Positions 1-5,761 of a stretch of DNA of 6,643 nt are shown piece after piece. Origin of the DNA: Gammaproteobacteria bacterium (GTDB lineage: Bacteria > Pseudomonadota > Gammaproteobacteria > Pseudomonadales > Azotimanducaceae); NCBI GenBank assembly GCA_003228415.1, contig QIDL01000032.1, positions 1 through 6,643 of the forward strand, written 5' to 3'. The notes under the pieces were generated by a model, which worked only from the letters and a program-made list of their open reading frames with translations, ran no database searches and was not told the DNA's origin. A program made the position numbers and the translations under genes. Each line of letters opens with the position of its first letter. Position 1 is the first letter of the stretch.

Positions 1-628
1 AGGGCGACGAGCCGGAGATCAGCGGGATCGGTTTGGTGGTGACGCCGGGCTGATCCATCGACAGCAGCACGAAGCTGATGCCGTCATGCTTGGTGGCATC
101 CGGATCGGTTCGAACCAGACAAAACATCCAATCCGAGTGGTCTGCGCCGGAAGTCCAGATTTTCTGGCCGTTGATCACGAAGTGGTCGCCATCCAGTACC
201 GCCTTGGTTCGGAGACTCGCCAGATCCGATCCGGCGCCAGGTTCGCTATAACCCTGGCACCAGCGAACTTCACCGCTGGTAATCCGGGGCAGGTGACGCC
301 GTTTCTGTTCGTCGGTGCCGAACTCCAGCAGCGTTGGACCGATCATCATCAGGCCCATTCCGGTAGATGGCGGCAGCGCCTTGATTGCGGACATTTCCTG
401 GCGCAGCACGCCGCCCTCCTCGCGGCTCAGTCCGCCCCCGCCATACTCGCGCGGCCACATCGGTGCCGTCCAACCGCGCTCCGCGGCCCGTTCGAGCCAC
501 AGCTTCGCGTCCTCGGTGTTGTAGACTTCATAGGCATCTTCGAAGTGAACGGATTCCTGGCGCATGGTCTCGGGGCAATTGGCGTCCAGCCAGGTTCGTG
601 CTTCTTCTCTGAAAGCGTCCAGATTCAT
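1..628 (-). CDS. Acyl-CoA dehydrogenase, N-terminal part (C-terminus beyond window edge)
   Basis: Reading the minus strand from the ATG at 628-626 gives 209 uninterrupted residues beginning MNLDAFREEARTWLDANCPE; the gene runs off the left edge. It is an FAD-dependent acyl-CoA dehydrogenase, which oxidises an acyl-CoA to the 2,3-enoyl-CoA. Visible family signatures are the N-terminal helical segment with RGWTAPMWPREYGGGGLS (about 51-68), the FAD/substrate loop WCQGYSEPGAGSDLASLRTK (about 123-142) and the beta-domain motif GQKIWTSGADHSDWMFCLVR (about 154-173). Family members are usually near 380-400 residues, so roughly half is present; the catalytic glutamate region lies outside the window. 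GGAG on the minus strand (640-637) sits 8 nt before the ATG and supports this start. It is transcribed divergently from the MDR-SDR operon. Family assignment is strong. Substrate is unknown: the sequence resembles the FadE-like paralogues found in steroid and branched-acid degraders as much as straight-chain enzymes. Confidence 0.93.
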   Translation of the reverse strand, partial: MNLDAFREEARTWLDANCPETMRQESVHFEDAYEVYNTEDAKLWLERAAERGWTAPMWPREYGGGGLSREEGGVLRQEMSAIKALPPSTGMGLMMIGPTLLEFGTDEQKRRHLPRITSGEVRWCQGYSEPGAGSDLASLRTKAVLDGDHFVINGQKIWTSGADHSDWMFCLVRTDPDATKHDGISFVLLSMDQPGVTTKPIPLISGSSP

Positions 629-636
629 AGTGTGAT

Positions 637-640
637 CTCC
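637..640 (-). promoter_or_regulatory. Ribosome binding site of the acyl-CoA dehydrogenase
   Basis: The plus strand reads CTCC, so the minus strand reads GGAG, 8 nt before the ATG at 628-626. This fixes the start, because no other in-frame ATG is visible shortly upstream. Confidence 0.6.
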
Positions 641-652
641 AGTGAGCCCGGC

Positions 653-681
653 ATTATGGCGTGCATTAGAGAATCTTGCAG
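653..681 (-). promoter_or_regulatory. Candidate sigma70-type promoter for the acyl-CoA dehydrogenase
   Basis: On the minus strand a -35-like CTGCAA (681-676) is followed after 17 nt by CATAAT (658-653), which matches TATAAT at 5 of 6 positions. The -35 match is weak (3 of 6). Initiation near 646 would leave a leader of about 18 nt carrying the GGAG site. The spacing is right but the call is by eye only. Confidence 0.35.
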
Positions 682-734
682 CCTGAATTCGACGTGGCTC
701 AGGCGGCGTTCGCGAAGGCATAGCGTTGTTTGTA

Positions 735-764
735 TTGGGCTCTACCCGGTTCCTCGGTCATACT
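735..764 (+). promoter_or_regulatory. Weak candidate promoter for the MDR-SDR operon
   Basis: TTGGGC (735-740) is separated by 18 nt from CATACT (759-764). If used, transcription would start near 771 and the 14-bp tandem array would lie at the 5' end of a leader of about 150 nt. Both hexamers are only partial matches, so this is a suggestion. Confidence 0.2.
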
Positions 765-780
765 ACGTCTCCCGCGGGTG

Positions 781-822
781 GCTCCTCACGGGTAGCTCCT
801 CACGGGTAACTCCTCACGGGTA
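781..822. repeat. Tandem array, three copies of a 14-bp unit
   Basis: GCTCCTCACGGGTA occurs at 781-794 and 795-808, and again at 809-822 with a single G-to-A change in its first base. The preceding 14 bases (767-780) match the unit at 8 of 14 positions and may be a decayed fourth copy. The array lies about 100 bp before the oxidoreductase start, between two divergent genes. It could be a regulator-binding array, a leader element, or a slippage product; the sequence alone does not decide. Confidence 0.9.
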
Positions 823-909
823 AATAGAGGCAGGAGTAGACGGCGGATGGTTCATGCCCCATGGTTTTCCCATCGACCGACTACAGACAACCACAGCGAC
901 AGACAAAAC

Positions 910-914
910 AGGAA
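910..914 (+). promoter_or_regulatory. Ribosome binding site deciding the MDR start at 920
   Basis: AGGAA ends 5 nt before the ATG at 920. The frame is open upstream to another ATG at 854, but that start has no comparable site, and the 22 residues it would add (MPHGFPIDRLQTTTATDKTG...) do not look like the N-terminus of this family. Confidence 0.55.
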
Positions 915-919
915 TCATC

Positions 920-2041
920 ATGACGACCGGACTGCAACTGAAATCCACCGTTCGAGCGGATGGCACGCTGAATCTCTCTCTGGAAAACGTTGAGACACCC
1001 ACTCCAGAATCCACAGAGGTGATCGTCCGTGTTGAAGCCTCACCGATCAATCCATCCGATCTGGGCATGCTGTTTGGTGGTGCCGACATGACGACGGCCC
1101 GGATTGACGAATCCGGCAATGTGATAGCGGACGTTCCCGAGGCCATGCAGAGAGCCATGGCGGCCAGAGTCGATCAATCTCTGCCGGTGGGTAACGAAGG
1201 AGCAGGAGTAGTCATCGAAGCCGGTGATTCGGAACTTGCCCAGTCGCTACTGGGTAAAACGGTGGCCATCCTGGGCGGCGCCATGTATGGCCAATATCGT
1301 TGCATCAAGGCGAAACAGTGCCTTCTCCTGCATGAAGGCACCACGCCCGCAGAGGGGGCTTCCTGTTTCGTCAACCCGTTGACGGCACTCGGCATGGTGG
1401 AAACCATGCGCCTGGAAGGGTATACGGCGCTGGTACACACCGCCGCCGCATCGAACCTGGGTCAGATGTTGCAGAAAATCTGTCTTGCCGACGGCGTAGA
1501 CCTCGTCAATATCGTTCGTAAGCCCGAGCAGGAACAGATTCTGAAGGCCATTGGTGCCGGGCAAGTCTGTGACTCCAGCAAGGCGAGCTTCATGGAAGAT
1601 CTGGTGGCAGCACTGGTTGCCACCGGGGCAACGCTGGCGTTCGACGCTACCGGTGGTGGCAAGTTGGCGAGCCAGATCCTGACCGCCATGGAGATCGCTC
1701 AGAATAAGACGGCTTCCGAATTCAGCCGCTATGGCTCAACCACTCACAAGCAACTGTATATCTACGGTGGGTTGGACCGTAGTCCCACCGAACTTACACG
1801 TGGCTACGGTATGGCATGGGGAATTGGCAGCTGGTTGCTGACACCGTTTCTGCAGAAAATCGGACCGGAAGAGGCGCAGAAACTGCGCGATCGAGTGGCC
1901 GCCGAAGTCAAAACCACCTTCGCCAGCAGTTACGTGAAAGAGGTGTCGCTGGCCGAAGTGCTGGAGCTCGACTCGATAGCCATCTACGGTAAGCAGGCTA
2001 CCGGCGAGAAATATCTGGTGAACCCCAATAAGGACGTGTGA
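920..2041 (+). CDS. Zinc-free MDR-family oxidoreductase (quinone reductase / enoyl reductase-like)
   Basis: A 373-residue medium-chain dehydrogenase/reductase, expected to be cytoplasmic and NAD(P)H-dependent. The GroES-like N-terminal domain carries VRVEASPINPSDLGML (about 36-51), the quinone-reductase-type Asn-Pro-Ser-Asp signature, and VGNEGAGVVIEAG (about 90-102). The Rossmann half begins near 168 with TALVHTAAASNLGQMLQKIC, where AAASNLG takes the place of the usual glycine-rich AxGGVG loop, followed by the beta-strand VDLVNIVRK and the helix start EQEQILKAIGA. I see no Cys/His/Glu catalytic zinc set and no structural four-cysteine lobe, which fits the quinone/enoyl reductase branch rather than alcohol dehydrogenases. 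It is about 40-50 residues longer than typical quinone reductases. Part of this comes from an expanded segment (about 52-88) between NPSD and GNEGAG. It is followed after 50 nt by the SDR gene, so co-transcription is likely. The exact substrate (quinone, enoyl-CoA or enone) cannot be read from the sequence. Confidence 0.88.
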   Translation: MTTGLQLKSTVRADGTLNLSLENVETPTPESTEVIVRVEASPINPSDLGMLFGGADMTTARIDESGNVIADVPEAMQRAMAARVDQSLPVGNEGAGVVIEAGDSELAQSLLGKTVAILGGAMYGQYRCIKAKQCLLLHEGTTPAEGASCFVNPLTALGMVETMRLEGYTALVHTAAASNLGQMLQKICLADGVDLVNIVRKPEQEQILKAIGAGQVCDSSKASFMEDLVAALVATGATLAFDATGGGKLASQILTAMEIAQNKTASEFSRYGSTTHKQLYIYGGLDRSPTELTRGYGMAWGIGSWLLTPFLQKIGPEEAQKLRDRVAAEVKTTFASSYVKEVSLAEVLELDSIAIYGKQATGEKYLVNPNKDV

Positions 2042-2078
2042 AGCGTGCGTTGCAGGTGGTCTAACAAGCGGAACCCCC

Positions 2079-2085
2079 AGGAGGG
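2079..2085 (+). promoter_or_regulatory. Strong ribosome binding site of the SDR gene
   Basis: AGGAGGG is a near-full Shine-Dalgarno sequence ending 6 nt before the ATG at 2092. It is the strongest translation signal in the window and suggests high SDR synthesis. Confidence 0.75.
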
Positions 2086-2091
2086 AAGAAG

Positions 2092-2979
2092 ATGTCGGAT
2101 TTTCAGGACAAAGTAGTTGTGGTCACCGGTGCCGGTGGCGGCCTTGGTCGTTGCCATGCGCTGGCGTTTGCTGAGCGTGGCGCCAAGGTGGTCGTCAACG
2201 ACCTGGGTGGATCGGTGGATGGCAGCGGGTCGGGCGGTGCCGCCGAGGCGGTGGTCGATGAGATTCGTGCGATGGGGGGCACAGCTATTGCCAACGGTGA
2301 TTCGGTGGCGGACAAAACCGGCGCACAGAAGATCATTCAGGATGCGGTGGATGCATACGGTACCGTGCATATTCTTGTCAACAACGCTGGCATCTTGCGC
2401 GACAAGACCTTCAAGAAGATGACCCTTGAAGATTTCGATATGGTCATGCAGGTGCATATGAATGGCAGTGCCTATGTGACCCATGCGGCCTGGCCGCTGA
2501 TGTACGAGCAGCGCTATGGCCGAATCGTGCTCACCAGTTCCGGATCCGGGATCTATGGGAATTTTGGCCAGTCGAACTACGGCGCAGCAAAAATGGCCAT
2601 GCTCGGTTTCATGAATGTGCTGGCACTCGAAGGCGCCAGCCACAACGTCCGGATCAATTGTCTCGCACCGGGTGCGGCAACCCGAATGACGGCAACGGTG
2701 CCCGGCCGGTCCGCCGATGTGGGCGATCCCGACCCCGAACGGCACCCGAAGCTGGTGAGCCCCGCGGTACTGTTCATGTGTCAGGAGGAGGCGCCGAGTG
2801 GCGTGGTGATCAACGCCGCCGGTGGTAACTTCAGTCGTGCACAGGTGTTTGTGAACGAAGGGGTAAGCCTCGGCATAGACGCTGACTATGAGAGTCTGGC
2901 GGAAGCAGGTGAACGACTCCTCGATATGGGTGGGGCTAAACCGAGGGAACGCAGAGCTCGACCGAGTCGGTCTTCTTAG
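2092..2979 (+). CDS. SDR-family dehydrogenase, MFE-2 / 3-hydroxyacyl-CoA dehydrogenase type
   Basis: A 295-residue short-chain dehydrogenase/reductase. The cofactor motif TGAGGGLG is at 12-19. NDLGG (36-40) follows the second beta-strand, and its Asp37 suggests NAD(H) rather than NADP(H). NNAG is at 97-100. The catalytic set is Ser150, Tyr163 and Lys167 (SNYGAAK), with LAPGA after strand 6. The NDLGG-SVDGSGSGG stretch and NNAGILRDKTFKKM are hallmarks of the dehydrogenase domain of peroxisomal multifunctional enzyme type 2 (HSD17B4), which oxidises (3R)-hydroxyacyl-CoA in beta-oxidation. The bacterial protein stops after this domain; no MaoC-type hydratase or SCP2 domain is attached and none is encoded nearby. 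The C-terminal tail (about 284-295) is rich in Arg and Ser. It sits 50 nt after the MDR gene and 20 nt before the next gene. Function as a hydroxyacyl-CoA dehydrogenase is inferred; a hydroxysteroid or other alicyclic alcohol is also possible. Confidence 0.92.
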   Translation: MSDFQDKVVVVTGAGGGLGRCHALAFAERGAKVVVNDLGGSVDGSGSGGAAEAVVDEIRAMGGTAIANGDSVADKTGAQKIIQDAVDAYGTVHILVNNAGILRDKTFKKMTLEDFDMVMQVHMNGSAYVTHAAWPLMYEQRYGRIVLTSSGSGIYGNFGQSNYGAAKMAMLGFMNVLALEGASHNVRINCLAPGAATRMTATVPGRSADVGDPDPERHPKLVSPAVLFMCQEEAPSGVVINAAGGNFSRAQVFVNEGVSLGIDADYESLAEAGERLLDMGGAKPRERRARPSRSS

Positions 2980-2987
2980 AGTCGACT

Positions 2988-2994
2988 GAGGAAG
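2988..2994 (+). promoter_or_regulatory. Ribosome binding site of the exported protein gene
   Basis: GAGGAAG lies in the 20-nt gap after the SDR stop and ends 5 nt before the ATG at 3000. It supports that start over the internal Met at residue 6 and points to translation from a shared message. Confidence 0.55.
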
Positions 2995-2999
2995 TTGGG

Positions 3000-4082
3000 A
3001 TGAATCATCGTGTGATGAAGCTGGCTGGGTTCCTTGTGCTGGGCGGTGCTGCGGCGGCTACCGCAATTGCCGATATTCCGCGAATGGCCAGTGGTGTGCC
3101 GGATCTCTCCGGCACATACAACGTCGCCACTTTGACGCCGCTGCAGCGCCCGGAAGAATTCGGCGAAAACCTTTACCTGTCGCCGGAAGAAGCCGATCAG
3201 ATCGTCGAAACCAATCGGCTTCAGGCGGAAGCAAGGGATAGAAATCGAGGACCAGCGAACGAAGCGCCGCCGGTTGGGGGAGCACCACCGGTGGGCCTCG
3301 GTGACGAGTTCCGCGAATCCAGCGGTGCAGGTTCCGTGGGTGGATACAACCACGCCTATGTCGACCGCGGTGATGACGTGATGATGGTAGATGGCAAGTT
3401 TCGTACCTCCATTATCACCGAGCCGGCAAACGGGCGAATGCCGGAATTCACTGCGGCCACAATGCAGCGCGTGATGGCACGCCGTGGGCTGCGCAGACCG
3501 AACACCGGCACCGCGTGGTGGTTGGAGGTGGATGGCCCTGGCCCCTATGACGACCCAGAATCTCTAGGGGACTCAGAGCGTTGCCTGACGGGATTCGGCT
3601 CTACCGGTGGACCGCCTGTGCTGCCAGTGTTGTACAACAATCTGAAGCGGGTTGTGCAAACCGATGATCATGTGATGATCTTGATCGAGATGGTCCATGA
3701 CGCTCGTATCATCCGGCTGAACAGCGAGCACACGGCGCCTGAAATTCGCAAGTGGCTCGGCGATTCAATCGGCTGGTGGGAAGGCGATACCCTGGTGGTG
3801 GACACCACCAATTTCAACGACAGTCCGGGACTGTTTCTGGCATCACGTGATCTACATGTGGTCGAACGCTTCACTCGCCTCAACGGCCAGGATATCCACT
3901 ATGCCTTTACGGTCGAAGATCCGACGGTCTGGACCCAACCCTGGGGAGGTGAGTATGTCTGGCCGGGATCTGGAGATCGGGTTTACGAATACGCCTGCCA
4001 CGAAGCCAACTACTCCATGGAGGGCATCCTGAAGGGCGCGAGGCTGCTGGAAATCGAGGCTGATAGCGCCCGCGGCGATTAA
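3000..4082 (+). CDS. Exported protein of unknown function
   Basis: A 360-residue protein with a clear signal peptide: basic start MNHRVMK, hydrophobic core LAGFLVLGGAAAATA, and an Ala-Ile-Ala site (22-24) before Asp25, so it is probably periplasmic or exported through Sec. I recognise the style of a family frequent in Acidobacteria and uncultured gammaproteobacteria, usually labelled hypothetical, but know no assigned reaction. Features are PDLSGTY (34-40), a low-complexity Pro/Gly linker (about 84-101), SERCLTGFGSTGGPPVLP (192-209), GWWEGDTLVVDTTNF (258-272), HVVERFTRL (286-294), FTVEDPTVWTQPW (303-315) and YEYACHEANYSMEGIL (329-344). The many Trp, Gly and beta-prone stretches in the second half suggest a beta-rich fold. 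Cys195 and Cys333 are the only cysteines in the mature part and could form a disulfide. It lies 20 nt after the SDR gene, hence probably in the same operon. Its last codons belong to a 21-bp tandem repeat. No catalytic motif of a known enzyme class is evident. Confidence 0.85.
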   Translation: MNHRVMKLAGFLVLGGAAAATAIADIPRMASGVPDLSGTYNVATLTPLQRPEEFGENLYLSPEEADQIVETNRLQAEARDRNRGPANEAPPVGGAPPVGLGDEFRESSGAGSVGGYNHAYVDRGDDVMMVDGKFRTSIITEPANGRMPEFTAATMQRVMARRGLRRPNTGTAWWLEVDGPGPYDDPESLGDSERCLTGFGSTGGPPVLPVLYNNLKRVVQTDDHVMILIEMVHDARIIRLNSEHTAPEIRKWLGDSIGWWEGDTLVVDTTNFNDSPGLFLASRDLHVVERFTRLNGQDIHYAFTVEDPTVWTQPWGGEYVWPGSGDRVYEYACHEANYSMEGILKGARLLEIEADSARGD

Positions 4083-4121
4083 TGAAGCGCCTGCGGCGAC
4101 TAATCAATAGCCCGCGGCGAC
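4065..4121. repeat. 21-bp tandem repeat spanning the stop codon of the exported protein
   Basis: Unit 1 (4065-4085), unit 2 (4086-4106) and a partial, more diverged unit 3 (4107-4121) share the core GCCCGCGGCGA or GCCTGCGGCGA. Units 1 and 2 differ at only a few positions. The period is 7 codons, so the copies stay in frame: unit 1 encodes SARGD then TAA TGA, unit 2 would encode SACGD then TAA, and unit 3 IARGD. The gene end therefore appears to have been duplicated downstream of its own stop. Confidence 0.85.
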
Positions 4122-4177
4122 CCCGCCGAATTTGTCCACCATAGATCCCGATCGGCTTACCCGGATGTCAATCGTGA

Positions 4178-4183
4178 TATAAC
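4178..4183 (+). promoter_or_regulatory. Possible -10 element before the permease gene
   Basis: TATAAC matches TATAAT at 5 of 6 positions. I see no good -35 hexamer 16-18 nt upstream. Initiation near 4190 would fall almost on the ATG at 4196 and would favour the downstream TTG at 4259 as the true start. Tentative. Confidence 0.2.
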
Positions 4184-4195
4184 CTGGCTCAGGGA

Positions 4196-5614
4196 ATGAT
4201 AGAACCACGCAGGGAAGCGGGTACTTCACCAACACTCGTTTCACTTTGTGGGGGCAGCTTGTCGAATCCCGAACTTAAAAAGTCCAGCATCTGGATCTAC
4301 GGATCGCTGGGGTTTCCGCTGGCTCTATTGGGCTACCCGCTGGGTATCTGGCTGCCGAGGGCCTATGACACCTATATAGGCATCGAGACCGCCATGGTTG
4401 GCGTGGTTATCAGCGTGGCCGCCATCTTTGATGCGATCACCGATCCGGCCATGGGCTATGCGTCGGATAATTTTCGCAGCCGCTGGGGTCGCCGCAAGGC
4501 CTGGGTACTGGTGGGCGCACCCTTTCTGGCATTGGCCCTCTATTATCTGCTGAATCCCGAAAAAGGCAGCTCGGTGCTCTATCTCGGCGCCTGGTTCGTG
4601 TTTCTCCGCATCGGCACCACCATGCTGGGCGTACCCTATACTGCCTGGGGTATGGAACTCTCGGGTGAGTACAACACGCGTACTCGCATTCAGGCGGCCA
4701 GAGAGTTTTTTGTGCTGCTCGGTCTCATCGGTGCTGCCGCGATCCCGGCACTGGTGGAAACGCTGTATGGAGCAGAAACCACAGCGGTGATGGTGTTGAA
4801 CGCATACACCTGGCTGGCAGTGCCTTTGTTGTTGCTGATCACGGTGCTCGTCGTCTGGCGAGTCCCGGAACCACCGCCGCGCGTTCGCGAAGGTCAGGTG
4901 GGTTTTGTTGAGTCGCTGTCGCTGATGTATCGCAACAAGCTGTTTTTACGCGTGCTCAGTATCGAAGTTCTCGTCGGCGGCGGTGAGGCGTTTCGCAACG
5001 CGCTATCCCTGTACTTCATGCAGGATTACATCGGTGCCCCGCGGGCGGGAACTTTGTACCTGGTCTACTTCAGCATGGGTCTTGCGGCCATACCGGTCTG
5101 GAACTGGCTGGCGAAGAGGTACGGCAAGCATCGTTCGTTGTCTGCGGCAATCATCCTGGTCAGCGTGGTCAGCATCAGTATCTTCACCCTGGACTATGGG
5201 CAGGTCTGGGCGTTCTACATATTATTTGCCATCAAGGGATTCTGCTTCGGCTCCTTCGCCTACCTGCCGCGCTCCATGCTCGCCGATGTCATCGATCTGG
5301 ATACTCTGAAATCGGGTGATGCACGAACGGGTGGCTACTACTCGATATACGGCTTCATGACCAAGGTCGCCCATTCGATTGGCGGCGCGTCGCTCATTGC
5401 TCTTGCCTTTCTAGGCTACAACACCGCCATTGGTGCGACAAACGGACCAACGCAGCTCCTTTACCTCGGTGTGCTCTACGCCATCGTGCCTACAGTACTG
5501 TTCATGTTCGCCTTGTACATGTGCTGGACCTGGCCGCTGACTTCTGGAAAACATGCCCAGTTGAAAAAACTGCTCGATGCCAAAGAGGCTCGTCGAGTCC
5601 AGGAAGCAGCATGA
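4196..5614 (+). CDS. GPH/MFS_2-type sugar-cation symporter-like permease
   Basis: A 472-residue inner-membrane transporter with about 12 hydrophobic segments. The loop 2-3 signature DPAMGYASDNFRSRWGRR (83-100) is diagnostic of the glycoside-pentoside-hexuronide / MFS_2 branch (consensus DPxxGxxSDxxxSRWGRRxP). The matching C-terminal-half element LADVIDLDTLKSGDARTGGYYSIYGF (362-387) is split here by position only: LADVIDLDTLK (362-372) and RTGGYYSIYGF (377-387). Family members import substrates with H+ or Na+, classically sugars, but proteobacterial paralogues often sit in lipid or aromatic catabolic loci, so the substrate is open. The start is uncertain. The ATG at 4196 has AGGGA directly abutting it with no spacer. 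TTG at 4259 (residue 22) is preceded by a G-run at 4250-4254 and would give an N-terminus LSNPELKKSSIWIYG, closer to the expected beginning of helix 1. The gap to the exported-protein gene is 113 nt (176 nt with TTG), so it may be co-transcribed or have its own promoter. Confidence 0.9.
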   Translation: MIEPRREAGTSPTLVSLCGGSLSNPELKKSSIWIYGSLGFPLALLGYPLGIWLPRAYDTYIGIETAMVGVVISVAAIFDAITDPAMGYASDNFRSRWGRRKAWVLVGAPFLALALYYLLNPEKGSSVLYLGAWFVFLRIGTTMLGVPYTAWGMELSGEYNTRTRIQAAREFFVLLGLIGAAAIPALVETLYGAETTAVMVLNAYTWLAVPLLLLITVLVVWRVPEPPPRVREGQVGFVESLSLMYRNKLFLRVLSIEVLVGGGEAFRNALSLYFMQDYIGAPRAGTLYLVYFSMGLAAIPVWNWLAKRYGKHRSLSAAIILVSVVSISIFTLDYGQVWAFYILFAIKGFCFGSFAYLPRSMLADVIDLDTLKSGDARTGGYYSIYGFMTKVAHSIGGASLIALAFLGYNTAIGATNGPTQLLYLGVLYAIVPTVLFMFALYMCWTWPLTSGKHAQLKKLLDAKEARRVQEAA

Positions 5615-5727
5615 GCATCCCTGCTCTTCGGTCGTTTCAGTGCGCTGTATCTCACCGTGAACAAAACGGGTGCACAGAACGACTGGTGGCCAGACAAGAG
5701 GCGAACACTTCACTGGTAATTGCGGCT

Positions 5728-5733
5728 TATAAT
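5728..5733 (+). promoter_or_regulatory. Perfect -10 box (TATAAT) before the desuccinylase-like gene
   Basis: TATAAT is an exact consensus -10, in the 147-nt gap after the permease stop. The -35 region is poor (TTCACT at 5709-5714 is too close; GAACAC at 5703-5708 is 19 nt away and matches little). Initiation near 5740 would leave the in-frame ATG at 5732 outside the transcript and make ATG 5762 the start, with a leader of about 22 nt. Confidence 0.4.
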
Positions 5734-5761
5734 GGAGACCCCTGTTTCCAGATATGGACCG

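Larger units (their letters stand above)
629..919. other. Divergent intergenic region, 291 bp
   Basis: This gap separates the minus-strand acyl-CoA dehydrogenase from the plus-strand oxidoreductase. It holds candidate promoters for both directions and a 14-bp tandem array at 781-822. Open frames crossing it look like chance: they have no family-like sequence and overlap the acyl-CoA dehydrogenase. The oxidoreductase frame stays open upstream to an ATG at 854, but I place its start at 920. No tRNA, small RNA or transposon end was recognised. Confidence 0.7.

Noticed and set aside
771..778. CCCGCGGG perfect 8-bp palindrome as an operator
   Set aside because: It is too short and GC-only; such palindromes are expected by chance in DNA of this composition.
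86..823. Long plus-strand open frame of 245 codons opposite the acyl-CoA dehydrogenase
   Set aside because: It is antisense to a gene with clear acyl-CoA dehydrogenase motifs, its translation has no family-like pattern, and it runs through the 14-bp tandem array.
854..919. 22-residue N-terminal extension of the MDR protein
   Set aside because: There is no good ribosome binding site before ATG 854, the added residues do not resemble the family N-terminus, and AGGAA is well placed before ATG 920.
1984..2745. Minus-strand open frame of 253 codons
   Set aside because: It is the antisense shadow of the SDR gene; the His- and Cys-rich translation lacks domain motifs, and the plus strand carries full SDR motifs and a strong ribosome binding site.
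3662..3690. Dense GATGATC/TGATCATG repeats as a regulatory site
   Set aside because: They lie within the coding sequence of the exported protein and are explained by Asp-Asp-His-Val-Met-Ile codons.
5645..5677. Possible terminator hairpin after the permease gene
   Set aside because: CTGT/ACAG and CACCGT/ACGGGTG can pair only with an internal loop and a bulge, and no T-run follows, so it is not a credible intrinsic terminator.
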